A stretch of DNA of 64,000 bases from Nostoc carneum NIES-2107 (GTDB taxonomy: Bacteria; Cyanobacteriota; Cyanobacteriia; Cyanobacteriales; Nostocaceae), in the NCBI GenBank assembly GCA_002368155.1, contig AP018180.1, forward strand, positions 3,970,719-4,034,718. The letters run 5' to 3'. Both the position numbers and the translations under genes were made by a program. Numbering within the stretch: the first letter of the stretch is position 1; each line of letters starts with the position of its first letter. The notes under the pieces were generated by a model. That model did no database searches and was not told where the DNA came from. It worked only from the letters and a program-made list of their open reading frames with translations. This document shows, one piece after another, positions 35,600 through 45,582 of this stretch.

Positions 35600-38386
35600 C
35601 TAAGGACGAGATTGCAACTTGCGTTCGCCGTAACGCAATAAACGTTCAATTGCGGCCAGACGATTCTCCCAGACTTTGACTTGATAGGGATTCTCTATGG
35701 CTTCTTGGCGCATCCAGGTGCGGTATTGCGATTGGAATTGGCTGAGTGCAGCTTTAGCAGTGATAAACTTACTAGCAGAAGGTGAAGCTGCTAGTTGAGA
35801 TAAAGCTGTTTGTAGAACTTGTGCTTGATTATTAAACTCAGCAATTGTAGTTGTTGGCATCCGCATTTGATCGCTTTGCAAAATAAATTTCCATTCTCTT
35901 TGTAAAGCGTTATAACGCACAGCAGCGGCTTGAAAAGGTTGACGATGGGGAATCGGTTCGGTGCTGGTAGGTTGGGCTTTACCTTGAGTATTACTAAAAA
36001 TTTTATGGAACTCGTTGTTCAAATTATCCACAGCAAAAAGTGCGTAACCGCTAACAGGTAAATCCCTGACTAATTGCAGTTGATCGAATGCGCCTACTGT
36101 GGGCAAAGAAAGCAACCGAATTCCCGGTACTAATAAAGTTGCACCTAATTGTGTAGAAGCAATCCAAGGTTGTGCTAGCCGTTGAAAGCGAGGAGTATCC
36201 AAAGCATAAGTCATGGGCACAATTAAATCGATATCTCCGCGCCTAGCCCACACTTCCCAGTGCTGTTGCAACTTGTGAATACGTTCTATTTCTGGTAAGG
36301 GAAATACAGCCACGGAGACAATTAAATTAGGGCGTTTTTGTCGCAGTTGTTGGGAAACTTGGGCGACAAAACTATCAACTTGCTCGGTACGGAATGCTGT
36401 CCACTTTTGCCACAAATCGCGATCGCTAGGAGAAATTTTCGTGGGATCTACCCCGGTAAGTTGCTGAAATTGCTCTCTAGCTGCTTTCCCATAGCCGTAA
36501 GTTCTCCCGGCGGCGGGGTCTTGGAAGGGATAACGGATGTAATCTAATTGAATCCCATCTACTTGATAGCGAGTGACAATTTCTTCATAGAGATTGAGTA
36601 AATATTGCCGCAATTGGGGATTCGCTTGGTCAAAAAAGGGCTTGGTTTGACCGATAGGAATCATGTTGCCACGATTATCGTAGTTTGCCCAATCAGGATG
36701 AGCTGCTAATACTGGCCCGGGATAATCTGGCTTGGCGTTAATAATTTCATTGTGACGCTGATTACCTGCCGCAAAAGCCCAAACCCAAGCGTGTAGTTCC
36801 ATATTTCTCGCATGGGCTAATTTCACGGCTGAGGCTAATGGATCCCAACCACGAACTAAGGGGTTTTGTTGGGGGGCGACTTGGCTAGGATAAATTGTGA
36901 AACTGGCGTTGACAGTTTCAAAAAATACCGTGTTAATTCCAGATTGTGCCAAGCGGTCAAAGATTTGCGCCAGTCCTTGCTCACTACCAGCACGGACAAT
37001 TGTGCCCCTATCTAACCATACTGAGCGAATTTCCGGTTGAGCTAATCTACGGTTGAGGGGAAACTGCTTCCACAAATTAGCTTTGGCTGTGAGCCACTGT
37101 TGACGCGCTGAAGCATAGTTTTTTTGCGCCACCAATACGGGGATATTTTTGGCAATTTCTCTAGCTTGGGTAATGGCTAAGGCTGTGTCTGGGAGTTGTA
37201 CACCAGACCGACTGGCGATCAAGTTGGGGCGATCTACCTTCAGTCCTTCGGTATTGCTGGCAATATCTTCATTAGTACCATTGGTAGCAGCCGCTAAATT
37301 GGAGCTTTCCACACGCCCAATCAGGTTTTCTAGCTCCTGCTGCAACGCGATCGCATCGCCGCTACTAATTGGTGCATTCGAGTTGGGTACTACATCCAAC
37401 CGCACTGTATCTTCCAGTTCGTCAATCGCTTCCCGTGAACCTGGACGTGTGACATTCACTAATGGTCTAGGTTGGGGGGCTGTTGCGATCGCTTTTGGTG
37501 GCGTTTTAGTTGGTGGGTTTGGTGTATTAATAATTGGCGGTTTGACAACTGGTTGAATCGCAGTTGTAATCACTGGTGGTAATGGCGAGGGTGTTGTGGA
37601 TTTCGCCACTGTGGAAGTAGAACAAGTCGGTGAACCACCTTCGACCTTCCTACTAGCACTGGGTGGTAGTTTCATATAACGCGCAATAGCAGCTTTTAAC
37701 CAAGCGTTATCTAACTCTGCACCTGCAACTGCATCTACACCCCAGCGCCAGCCTAACAAAGTAGAACGGTCAGTAGTGACTACAGCAGCCTGATTATCTG
37801 TACTATTCCACACCGCCGCAGGTGTACTGATGCTATCGGGTAAGATTACGCCACCATGTACTTTACCAAACATCGCCCCTTGGTTGACCCAGTCTTCTGG
37901 TAGCTTGGTTTTTGCTGGTTGTATCTCTTGCTTTTCGCTCAAGCTAAATCCCCAAAAACCGCCTACAATACTCCGCAACAACTGGCGCACTCCTGGCGCT
38001 GACAAACTACCCACAGGGCCGCTAGCAATTAAACGCCCGCCTTTACTCATCCATTCTTCTAAAGCGATGGTTTGTGCTGGTGTTAATGTTTCAACGTTAG
38101 GCAAAAATAATACCTTGCGATCGCCCAAATCTGTCGCACTTCGCACATCAGCTAGGGGAATCACACAATATTTCACCCCAGCCGCTTGCAAGCGATTGGT
38201 AATTGTTGACCATTGATTACTATTATCTTGACTATAAACTATGCTCAATACAGGTTCTTCATCTGCCGCAATTGCTGGTAAAATACCCAAACTATTTAAT
38301 AGTAAAAATTGCAGATTAAAAATGAAGAATCCGGCTTTTTTTAGTTGTAATTGTAATTGGGTAACACGCTTTTCCTGATTCTTCAC
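35600..38386 (-). CDS. GHL10-type (DUF187) glycoside hydrolase-like secreted protein
   Basis: This 928-residue exported protein has a signal-like N-terminus (hydrophobic FFIFNLQFLLLNSLGILPAIAA). Residues about 50-240 form a Rossmann-like, amidotransferase-type domain (VEWMSKGGRLIASGPVG region), followed by a long Pro/Thr linker. The catalytic part (about 445-780) is a TIM barrel of the family 10-like hydrolases: EIRSVWLDRGTIVR, INTVFFETVNASF, ELHAWVWAFAAGN, VDGIQLDYIRYPF (likely catalytic acid region) and DLIVPMTYA. The C-terminal ~150 residues are helical. Characterised relatives cut peptidoglycan-like or extracellular glycans, so cell-wall or sheath remodelling is possible. Confidence 0.87.
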   Translation of the reverse strand: MKNQEKRVTQLQLQLKKAGFFIFNLQFLLLNSLGILPAIAADEEPVLSIVYSQDNSNQWSTITNRLQAAGVKYCVIPLADVRSATDLGDRKVLFLPNVETLTPAQTIALEEWMSKGGRLIASGPVGSLSAPGVRQLLRSIVGGFWGFSLSEKQEIQPAKTKLPEDWVNQGAMFGKVHGGVILPDSISTPAAVWNSTDNQAAVVTTDRSTLLGWRWGVDAVAGAELDNAWLKAAIARYMKLPPSASRKVEGGSPTCSTSTVAKSTTPSPLPPVITTAIQPVVKPPIINTPNPPTKTPPKAIATAPQPRPLVNVTRPGSREAIDELEDTVRLDVVPNSNAPISSGDAIALQQELENLIGRVESSNLAAATNGTNEDIASNTEGLKVDRPNLIASRSGVQLPDTALAITQAREIAKNIPVLVAQKNYASARQQWLTAKANLWKQFPLNRRLAQPEIRSVWLDRGTIVRAGSEQGLAQIFDRLAQSGINTVFFETVNASFTIYPSQVAPQQNPLVRGWDPLASAVKLAHARNMELHAWVWAFAAGNQRHNEIINAKPDYPGPVLAAHPDWANYDNRGNMIPIGQTKPFFDQANPQLRQYLLNLYEEIVTRYQVDGIQLDYIRYPFQDPAAGRTYGYGKAAREQFQQLTGVDPTKISPSDRDLWQKWTAFRTEQVDSFVAQVSQQLRQKRPNLIVSVAVFPLPEIERIHKLQQHWEVWARRGDIDLIVPMTYALDTPRFQRLAQPWIASTQLGATLLVPGIRLLSLPTVGAFDQLQLVRDLPVSGYALFAVDNLNNEFHKIFSNTQGKAQPTSTEPIPHRQPFQAAAVRYNALQREWKFILQSDQMRMPTTTIAEFNNQAQVLQTALSQLAASPSASKFITAKAALSQFQSQYRTWMRQEAIENPYQVKVWENRLAAIERLLRYGERKLQSRP

Positions 38387-38581
38387 TCCTCATTCCTCAC
38401 TGATATTTATTATTTATTTGTCGAAATTAAATTTAGGCTGAAATTTGAAGGATAAAGTATAAAAATATTCTATGCTGCTAGTGATTTGCATAAATTATCA
38501 CCAGGGAAGATTTACCTGCTAAAAATTAGCAAGAAATCTCTGGATTTCCTACTTCCTGTTCTACACTTTATACTTCATCCT

Positions 38582-39910
38582 TCAGCCAATACAGGTATTG
38601 ATTAATTGCTCAATTCCTGATATGGGAAAGATTTTGGTTCCCAGTTTGCTAGCAACTTCTTTAATACTCATATCATCTAAAAATATCAATTCACCATGTT
38701 TAAGCATGACATTTGGCAGCAAAATACCATCACCTAAATCTTCACCTTTTAAGTTTAGAATTAAATCATGCCCAGTTAATAAACCAGTAACACTAATATT
38801 TTGTCCCCAATAATCGCTAGCCAAAGCACGCATATTGACCTGTAAACCCGCCACAGCATTTAATTGTTTGAGGATGGGTTGAAATGCTTGCTCAACTGCA
38901 TTACCAACTACCCAAGTTAATTTCTTCTGGGGAGAAATCTTAGCTGGGAGTGATTCCGCCGCCGCTGCAAATTGTTTGAGAAATAACCGAATCGAACCAA
39001 CACCATTATCAATTTGGGGATACTCTTCATATTCAGCTTCACTAGGTAATTCTTCACCTGCAATTAAAAACCACTCATCAGCCAACCAAACCACGCTAGA
39101 ACCGAACTTTTGGCGAAATTGTACAGCAAGCGATCGCACTTGAGAAATCACTTCTTGAGCTTTTTCTCTGGTAACAGGGATGAGTTCGTCTTCTTGGGGG
39201 CGAAACCTTGTTAAACCAACAGGGACTACTGCCACTGATGCCACTGTCGGCACTTCGCCAGTATAAAATGACGCTAAGTTCTCTAATGTTTGTTCCAAGT
39301 GTAAGCCATCATTTATACCGGGGCAAACTACGACTTGGGCGTGAATTTGCAACCGTCTTTCTTGAAACCATTTGAGCTGTTGTAAAATTTGCCCCGCACG
39401 GGGATTTTTTAACAGTCTAATTCTGACTTCCGGTTCTGTAGCATGAACAGAAACATATAAAGGAGACAGACGCATCTGTTCAATCCGCCGCCATTCGCGC
39501 TCAGGTAAATTAGTAAGAGTTAAATAGGAACCATATAAAAAGCTCAGACGATAATCGTCATCTTTAAAATACAAGCTAGAACGCTTACCTGGTGGCTGTT
39601 GATCGATAAAGCAAAATGGACAGCGATTATTGCACTGAATTAACGCATCAAACAGCGCTGTTTCAAATTCCAGCCCTAAGTCTTCGTCATAGTCTTTTTC
39701 AATTTCCACATGATGAGTTTTACCAGATGCATCCAAAACCTCTAGTTCTAGAACCTCATCAGCACATAAAAATTGATAATCAATCAAATCGCGGGGATTT
39801 GTACCGTTAATTGCAACGATCGCATCCCCCACCTCAAAGCCGATTTCAGCCGCGATGGAATCTGGTAAGACTTTACTAATTTTGGCAGGGTGAATTGTAG
39901 TCATAGTCAA
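38582..39910 (-). CDS. PDZ-DUF512 radical SAM-like Fe-S protein (TIGR03279 type)
   Basis: The 442-residue protein is conserved in cyanobacteria. Residues 8-60 are a PDZ-like domain (ISKVLPDSIAAEIGFEVGDAIVAING). A radical SAM-type cysteine cluster, C-x3-C-x2-C in CNNRCPFCFIDQQP, lies near residue 93, with a barrel continuing through LSPLYVSVHATEPEVR and VVCPGINDG. The C-terminal DUF512 domain includes VVWLADEWFLIAGEELP. The family has been proposed as an Fe-S oxidoreductase, but no reaction is established. Tandem GGTCAAGGGTCAA repeats start only nine bases upstream of the ATG, which is unusual for its leader. Confidence 0.9.
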   Translation of the reverse strand: MTMTTIHPAKISKVLPDSIAAEIGFEVGDAIVAINGTNPRDLIDYQFLCADEVLELEVLDASGKTHHVEIEKDYDEDLGLEFETALFDALIQCNNRCPFCFIDQQPPGKRSSLYFKDDDYRLSFLYGSYLTLTNLPEREWRRIEQMRLSPLYVSVHATEPEVRIRLLKNPRAGQILQQLKWFQERRLQIHAQVVVCPGINDGLHLEQTLENLASFYTGEVPTVASVAVVPVGLTRFRPQEDELIPVTREKAQEVISQVRSLAVQFRQKFGSSVVWLADEWFLIAGEELPSEAEYEEYPQIDNGVGSIRLFLKQFAAAAESLPAKISPQKKLTWVVGNAVEQAFQPILKQLNAVAGLQVNMRALASDYWGQNISVTGLLTGHDLILNLKGEDLGDGILLPNVMLKHGELIFLDDMSIKEVASKLGTKIFPISGIEQLINTCIG

Positions 39911-39990
39911 GGGTCAAGGGTCAAGGGTCAAGGGTCAAGGGTCAAGAGTCAAGGGTCAAGATTTATTTGACTTTGGACTTTTGACTCTTG
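39903..39990. repeat. GGTCAAG heptamer repeats
   Basis: About seven copies of GGTCAAG/AGTCAAG lie at 39906-39960, followed by an inverted GACTTTTGACTCTTGACTTT series. The array fills the gap between the divergent-looking ends of the radical SAM gene start and the uppP stop. Confidence 0.75.
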
Positions 39991-40001
39991 ACTTTGGACT
40001 A

Positions 40002-40964
40002 TTAACTATTCTTCAACAAACCAGCACTAATCGCCCCTAAAATAGCTACACCAAATACCAAGCGATACCAAATAAATACCCATGTGCTTTGGGTTTTGAG
40101 GAAGCGTAACAAACCTGCGATCGCAATATAAGAGAAGATAGCGGCAGAAATCACGCCTACAACTAGGGGAATAATCGCATCACTACTTAACCCTGCGCCG
40201 ACAACATCTTTTAACTCTACTAACCCCGCGAGGGTAATGGCGGGAATCCCTAGCAAAAATGAAAACCTGGCGGCGGTTTCCCGTTCTAATCCCATGAACA
40301 ACCCCCCTGTGAGGGTAGAACCAGAACGAGATACCCCAGGAATTAAAGCTAAAGCTTGTGCCAAACCCATTAATAAGCCATCATTCATTGTCAACTTTTC
40401 AAAGTTACGTTGACGCTTACCTAGTTGTTCAGCCAATCCCAGTAATAACGACATCACAATTGAAGCAATGGCGATCGCACTTAAGCTTCTGATGGGAGAA
40501 TTATCAAAATCGGGGATAAACTTTTTAATCAACAGCCCAAAGAAGACAATGGGCACAGTTCCCAAAATTATCCCCAAGGCTAACCGCAAGTCATAGTCAT
40601 TGTAATCTTTATGGGCGATCGCTCTCGCTGAACCTTTAATAATTCGCGCCAAATCTGGCCAGAAGTACCACAGCACCGCTGCAATGCTACCCAATTGAAT
40701 AATCGCCGTAAACGCTACCCCCGGATCACCCCAACCCAAAACCACAGGTACAACTTTTAAGTGGGCTGTACTACTAATAGGTAAGAATTCTGTCAGTCCT
40801 TGTACGAAACCTAAAATAATTGCTTGCAAAATATTCATTTGTTGCACACCCTCACCCCCAGGGTTAGGCTGGGCGCTGAGAACTTGCAGCGGAAATGCGG
40901 CTACTGAAAAAGCAGCAGATACCGCACTCAACATTAAAAATTGTTGTCGTTTTAATAGAGCCAT
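40002..40964 (-). CDS. uppP: Undecaprenyl-diphosphatase UppP (BacA)
   Basis: This integral membrane phosphatase recycles undecaprenyl pyrophosphate for peptidoglycan and other glycan synthesis. The core starts at MNILQAIILGFVQGLTEFLPISSTAHL, which carries the (E/Q)-rich active-site motif, and contains the second motif ALIPGVSRSGSTLTGGLFMGL. Multiple membrane helices follow. A 42-residue N-terminal extension precedes the core (MALLKRQQFLMLSAVSAAFSV...) with signal-like hydrophobicity. The alternative start at 40838 would give a standard-length protein. It is a single copy in the window and is not part of an operon with the radical SAM gene. Confidence 0.95.
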   Translation of the reverse strand: MALLKRQQFLMLSAVSAAFSVAAFPLQVLSAQPNPGGEGVQQMNILQAIILGFVQGLTEFLPISSTAHLKVVPVVLGWGDPGVAFTAIIQLGSIAAVLWYFWPDLARIIKGSARAIAHKDYNDYDLRLALGIILGTVPIVFFGLLIKKFIPDFDNSPIRSLSAIAIASIVMSLLLGLAEQLGKRQRNFEKLTMNDGLLMGLAQALALIPGVSRSGSTLTGGLFMGLERETAARFSFLLGIPAITLAGLVELKDVVGAGLSSDAIIPLVVGVISAAIFSYIAIAGLLRFLKTQSTWVFIWYRLVFGVAILGAISAGLLKNS

Positions 40965-41380
40965 TAGTTTACCCGCGATCGCTAATCATACAACCTATTA
41001 CAAAAACAACTACCTGGAGAACTTGCCAGGATAATCACAAAACAAAGCTGTGGTTGATCATTAATTTCCACAAAGACGCGACATTAATTTAGCACTCTCC
41101 AACTCAGAGGGTAGCGGTTAATAGCTAGTAGTTTCGCAAAAATAGATGAAGCCTTAACGACAATTTTTTAAAGTTCGTGTGAATAGGGGTGGGGACTGGG
41201 GATTGGGGACAAGGGGACAAGGGGAGAAAATTCCATTACTCATTACTCATTACTCATTACTAATTACTCATTACCAATGCCCCATGCCCAAAATTAATGT
41301 AAAATAAATATGCCCCTGGGGGGGATTTTGAAGTGTGGTATCTTAAGTAAGATAAAGTTTAGTAACAATTATTAAAAACA
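40965..41380. other. 416-bp spacer between divergent uppP and DUF3120 genes
   Basis: It holds GGGGATTGGGGAC and CATTACT heptamer repeats (about 41187-41275) and a C-poor AT-rich stretch next to the DUF3120 start. No gene or clear promoter hexamers are visible. Confidence 0.45.
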
Positions 41381-42160
41381 TTGATTAATAATACATTGTC
41401 CTCATACGGTGCTCCTACCGGCTCTATAGATACTGAATTACAATCCATTAATCAAGGACGCAAAGGCATAGGTGAATTAGAGACGACACTCTCAAATTCT
41501 CCCAATTTGCCCATATCTCCAGCTTCTACAAAAGTTTGGTTAGTGTTTGCGGCGGCGGTATTTTTGGTATCTGTACCAGTATTTATCGAAGCGCCATTAG
41601 TGCGATCGCTCCCCAGTTTAAGTTTAGCGATCGCAGGTTTGTGGGTGTGGCTGAGTTTTAATTTAATGTCACGTCCCGCAACATATCTTTGGGGCGATTT
41701 GCTTTTAGGTTTTAGCTGGAGTTGGCTAGCAGGGGCAATTTACTGGGGATGGTTTCGCTGGGAACCGTTATGGCATTTACCTGTAGAATCTATTGGGCTA
41801 CCCTTTGCCTGTTGGTGTCTTTTCAGAAATTGGGGCAAAGTCGGTAACTGGTTTTACCTAGGTTCCTTATTTGGGACAGTCTTAACGGATGTGTACTTTT
41901 ATTTAGTAGATTTAATTCCCTATTGGCGACAAATTATGCAAGTTGAACCTGAGGGTGTTTCAGCAATTTTACAAAATGCTGTTATCCAAGTCAGAACACC
42001 TTGGGGACAAGCATGGGCGATCGCCTTAGCTTTAGTATTATTAACAACAGGCATTATTCCCCTATTTAGTAAACAAAAACATTGGTATGCCTTTGGTGGT
42101 GCAGTTTTAAGCACAATCCTAGTAGACAGCCTCTTCCTCTTCGCCGCACTCTTTGCCTAA
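41381..42160 (+). CDS. DUF3120 membrane protein
   Basis: This 259-residue protein belongs to a cyanobacterial family of unknown function. After a polar N-terminus of about 45 residues come about six hydrophobic helices, with conserved WLVFAAAVFLVSVPVFIEAPLVR, the aromatic loop YWGWFRWEPLWHLPVE and DVYFYLVDLIPYWRQIM. Tryptophan-rich loops and a conserved Asp-Pro pattern suggest a membrane enzyme or transporter accessory. The start is TTG at 41381, since no ATG is available before the conserved part. It is convergent with the ATPase gene at 42218, separated by CCCCAGT/CCCCAAT repeats. Confidence 0.82.
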   Translation: MINNTLSSYGAPTGSIDTELQSINQGRKGIGELETTLSNSPNLPISPASTKVWLVFAAAVFLVSVPVFIEAPLVRSLPSLSLAIAGLWVWLSFNLMSRPATYLWGDLLLGFSWSWLAGAIYWGWFRWEPLWHLPVESIGLPFACWCLFRNWGKVGNWFYLGSLFGTVLTDVYFYLVDLIPYWRQIMQVEPEGVSAILQNAVIQVRTPWGQAWAIALALVLLTTGIIPLFSKQKHWYAFGGAVLSTILVDSLFLFAALFA

Positions 42161-42217
42161 AAAAACACTAATCCCCAATACCCAATCCCCAGTCCCCAGT
42201 CCCCAATCCCCAACCCC

Positions 42218-44194
42218 TCAAAGATTCAAATCCAACAATTGCGAGATAGCAGGTAACAACTTATGCCCAGTTTTTACTAATCTGGCAGAACTGGGTAAAC
42301 TAGCCAGCGTACCAATCAAAATCTTAAATGCAGTTCTGGCTAACCTGTGTATATGTCCTTCTTCTGGATTTTTCCCAGCTTCAGCTAAAGCCATTACCTG
42401 CTCTAATGCTTCGGCTTTATCTTCAGGTTGTAATTCTCTATTCGCTTCAATTTCTGATTGCAACTGTTTCAGCAGGTTAGCTAATTTTGCTGCTTCTGGA
42501 GAATCTAAATTTTCCAGTTGGTTAATACTACTATTAACAAGGTTATTCGCTTCATTAATAGTAACTTCACTTACCATTGATTCGCTCAATTTTTCAATGT
42601 AGTTACCGCTAGTAATCACTACCATTTCATCAGTTTTGACAATTCTTCTTCTCTGTTGAGCAGCAACTAAAACAGCTTGAATCACAGAGTTTTGAGGTTG
42701 CAGTACTAATGCTTGTTTAAATTGTTCTTTTGCGGCTTCAAATCTCCCTTGCTCCATGAGTTCTTGTCCGTAACTCAGTAAAGCTTGAATAAATCCATCC
42801 TGAGTTCTAATTGCATCGACTTTATAAGCTCTAGCATAAAGTTCTACAGCTTGGTCAAAATCTCTAATATCTATGCAAATTTCAGCTAATCTAAACAATG
42901 CATCAAAATGGTTAGGATTAGCCTGTAATACTTGCTCGTAGAGATTGGCGGCATTTTGTAAATCGCTATTTTGAGAGAACTTTACTGCTTGTTGATAAAG
43001 GCGATGAGCTTGCGAATCCAGCTTTTCTAATTCCCAAATTTCTCGCCTTAACGGATATCTTTTAACTAACCATTTACGGACTAACTCAACTGTTACCTTA
43101 TAGTTATTCCAGCGTAGTGGTAGAGAGATGATCGGTGCTATATTATGTAAGAAATTCCATTGTAATAATCGCTCTTCTGCTATGTGAAAAGGCTCAGTTA
43201 AAACTACACCACATTGCACCAGCAGTTTTAGCGGTTCTCCCTTAGCTACAGTGGGTGTTTGTTGTTGAACTTCTGCTACTGCTGAGAAGATTACTCGCTC
43301 AGTAATCGGTAAACCATCTCGGAACCAAGCTAAACCAGCTTCACCAATTTCAATGGCTTCCTCAACAATATTTTGTACATCACTACGAGTTACTTGCCAG
43401 CGTTGTTCTTCTCTAGCTTGAGAGAAAAGTGCAAAGCAAATTACTTGCGTAAAATAGGGATGTCCTGCTGACAATTCTAAAATTGCATCTATAGCATCAG
43501 GCTCATATTTGAGAATATGCTGTGCAGGTTTAGTAATTAATTGTTCTGCACTTTGTCTATCTAATAGACCAATTTCTCGATTTGGTGCTTGCCTAAATAG
43601 ACTGAGTAAATTTGGTAAATCATCCAATTGTCTACCGATAACTGGAATGATAAAAAGTTCTTTTTGGGAATAAACAACAGACTGGAGACAAGGAAAAAAG
43701 TCAGCAACAGAAGAATCTTGACCAGAATCACCTAATACATCAAATTCATCCAACAAGAGTACCAAGTTTTTACCATTGATGACTTGATAAACTTGGGGTA
43801 AAAATTCATTGAAAAATATACCTGCATCTTTTTGCAGTTGTTTTTTTGTTGGTAAAGCAAGTTGGCGGCGATGTGGATGGCGATAATCATCTAAATAATC
43901 AATAATCTCTCTTGCTAGCTCATATAAAACCTCACTTAAGCACTTCTGACTTTTACCTTCTAGAGATAAAGGTATAAAGAAAAAGTTTTCTAAATCGATA
44001 AAGTGAGGAATTTGGGACAGCACAGACGACTTACCAATCCGCCGCTGACCGTGGAGTAAAATTACTTGTGCGCCTTGATTGAGATTGTCATAAATAAAAT
44101 TGAATAGGTCTTCACGCCCAAAAAATAACTCTGGTTCATAAATTGGACGACCAATAACATACGGATTATCTTCCCAATTGGTTGAAGACACCAT
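42218..44194 (-). CDS. AAA/STAND-like ATPase with C-terminal TPR region
   Basis: This 658-residue P-loop protein begins with NPYVIGRPIYEPELFFGRED, the pattern of archaeal-type/Orc1-like STAND ATPases. Walker A is LLHGQRRIGKSSVL (about 40-53), Walker B NLVLLLDEFDVLGD, and sensor-like segments IIPVIGRQLDD and SAGHPYFTQVICF follow. Then comes a winged-helix-like stretch, then TPR repeats (NLYEQVLQANPNHFDALFRLAEI, AVELYARAYKVD) and a C-terminal helical region. I chose ATG 44194 because GGAGGAG lies 9 nt upstream; the frame is open to 44245. It follows a second ATPase gene by a short gap, so they probably form an operon. The role is unknown, possibly a stress or phage-response switch. Confidence 0.85.
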   Translation of the reverse strand: MVSSTNWEDNPYVIGRPIYEPELFFGREDLFNFIYDNLNQGAQVILLHGQRRIGKSSVLSQIPHFIDLENFFFIPLSLEGKSQKCLSEVLYELAREIIDYLDDYRHPHRRQLALPTKKQLQKDAGIFFNEFLPQVYQVINGKNLVLLLDEFDVLGDSGQDSSVADFFPCLQSVVYSQKELFIIPVIGRQLDDLPNLLSLFRQAPNREIGLLDRQSAEQLITKPAQHILKYEPDAIDAILELSAGHPYFTQVICFALFSQAREEQRWQVTRSDVQNIVEEAIEIGEAGLAWFRDGLPITERVIFSAVAEVQQQTPTVAKGEPLKLLVQCGVVLTEPFHIAEERLLQWNFLHNIAPIISLPLRWNNYKVTVELVRKWLVKRYPLRREIWELEKLDSQAHRLYQQAVKFSQNSDLQNAANLYEQVLQANPNHFDALFRLAEICIDIRDFDQAVELYARAYKVDAIRTQDGFIQALLSYGQELMEQGRFEAAKEQFKQALVLQPQNSVIQAVLVAAQQRRRIVKTDEMVVITSGNYIEKLSESMVSEVTINEANNLVNSSINQLENLDSPEAAKLANLLKQLQSEIEANRELQPEDKAEALEQVMALAEAGKNPEEGHIHRLARTAFKILIGTLASLPSSARLVKTGHKLLPAISQLLDLNL

Positions 44195-44266
44195 TCTCGC
44201 CAACTCCTCCCCAGAGGAAGTAGATCTAGCTTGTACTTTAAGCATACGGCACGTGATAATTACTTC

Positions 44267-45535
44267 TCAAGTAGGATCGCCTGCTAGTTTGCGAACAATC
44301 CAAACTAAAGACTGGACGATATCTCGATGCTGCCATACCCAACGAATCGCTTTTTTGACTGTACCTGCTTGTTCCCGGCTCATCAAATTGAGAAAAACTT
44401 TCTCTCTTCCTTCCAGTTGCGCCTCATTAGTGTTGTAGATTTCTTGGATTACCCACCACTCCATCATTGATGAATTAAAAGAATAGATAGTTTTGCCTTC
44501 ATCTAATGTGCGCTGAATTACGCCTCGTTCTTCTAAATCAACTAATTCCCGGCTGCGTTGGCTAAAAACTAAATCAACGTCACCTAAACCATAGCGAGTG
44601 TTTCTGTTTAAGCGACCTTGCAAACGCACCAAGGCAATTAGCATTAAGAGAATCTGTTCTTCTTCAGTGGAAAACCTCCAGGTATCGCGGAAATATTGCT
44701 CGGTAGCGCTTTCAAAATCCTGAGCAAAAGATTGAATATCAGGGGTATTTCCTGCTAATAGGGTGTCATACAATAAATAACCGGCATTTTGCAGCAGCGC
44801 TGGGTGTCCATCGATAATTTCTAAAACTCCGGCGCGCAAACTTCCAGGAATGGGTATGGCTAGCTGATTATTAACTTCCGTAGCAGGCAATGGTCTTAAT
44901 AACCGGAAGAGATAATGATTATACCACGGCGAACCACCCGGTTTGATTGTCGGGCCCAATTCATTGAGGCGGCGAAAAGTAGTAACAATAGTTGAGAGGT
45001 ATTTACCTTCATTGCTGTGAACTGCCAAATCCCGAAACTCACTCAAGAAAGTGAGCATTTGGGTTTCGGTGTATTGCTCATTGGGTTGCAGCGCTGCATC
45101 ATAATCATCTAACAGTAGCAACAAGAACTTGTCACGCTGCCCAATTTTCCGCAGCATTCGCCGCAAGTCTCCTTTTTCTACCTTTTCTTCCTGCAATAAC
45201 TGTTTAATATCAGCTTGGAGAGATTGATCATCTTCCGTTGCATCTTGTAGCAAGCTGAGGATTTCTCGCCAAAAACCAGAGGCGGTAAAAGGACTTATAC
45301 CTGTACAGTTAATAGATACGATCAACGCTTTGGATATATCTCTTCCCCGCGCTTCCCAAATTTTCGGTGAAGCAATATACCGCAATAGCGAAGACTTCCC
45401 CATCCCAGGACTACCATAGATAGCCAAATGTGCGCGGCGAGAAATTTGGTCAAAAGCAGTTCTAACTTCCGCACTGCGTCCGAAAAAGTATTCTGGTGGT
45501 ACTGGGCCACCTACAAAGAAGGGATTTTGTGACAT
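44267..45535 (-). CDS. AAA/STAND-like ATPase (partner of the downstream ATPase)
   Basis: This 422-residue ATPase starts with MSQNPFFVGGPVPPEYFFGRSAEVR, close in layout to the neighbour's NPYVIGRPIYEPELFFGRED. Walker A is AIYGSPGMGKSSLLRY (about 38-53), Walker B FLLLLLDDYDAAL and sensor TIVTTFRRLNELG; a winged-helix domain follows at the C-terminus (RGVIQRTLDEGKTIYSFNSSMMEWWV). It has no TPRs. Only about 70 bp, including the partner's leader, separates it from the next gene. The open frame extends to 45589, but the extra residues (STDAINRVSA) are encoded by a GACGCGATTAATCGCGTC repeat, so ATG 45535 is more credible. Confidence 0.85.
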   Translation of the reverse strand: MSQNPFFVGGPVPPEYFFGRSAEVRTAFDQISRRAHLAIYGSPGMGKSSLLRYIASPKIWEARGRDISKALIVSINCTGISPFTASGFWREILSLLQDATEDDQSLQADIKQLLQEEKVEKGDLRRMLRKIGQRDKFLLLLLDDYDAALQPNEQYTETQMLTFLSEFRDLAVHSNEGKYLSTIVTTFRRLNELGPTIKPGGSPWYNHYLFRLLRPLPATEVNNQLAIPIPGSLRAGVLEIIDGHPALLQNAGYLLYDTLLAGNTPDIQSFAQDFESATEQYFRDTWRFSTEEEQILLMLIALVRLQGRLNRNTRYGLGDVDLVFSQRSRELVDLEERGVIQRTLDEGKTIYSFNSSMMEWWVIQEIYNTNEAQLEGREKVFLNLMSREQAGTVKKAIRWVWQHRDIVQSLVWIVRKLAGDPT

Positions 45536-45549
45536 CAATGTAATTAGGT

Positions 45550-45582
45550 CAAGGGTTGCAGAGACGCGATTAATCGCGTCTG
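45550..45582. repeat. Palindromic repeat GACGCGATTAATCGCGTC
   Basis: The palindrome core is at about 45563-45580. It is the same dispersed repeat as in MITE copy C (about 15048-15067). It lies directly upstream of the ATPase operon and creates a false N-terminal extension. Confidence 0.7.
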
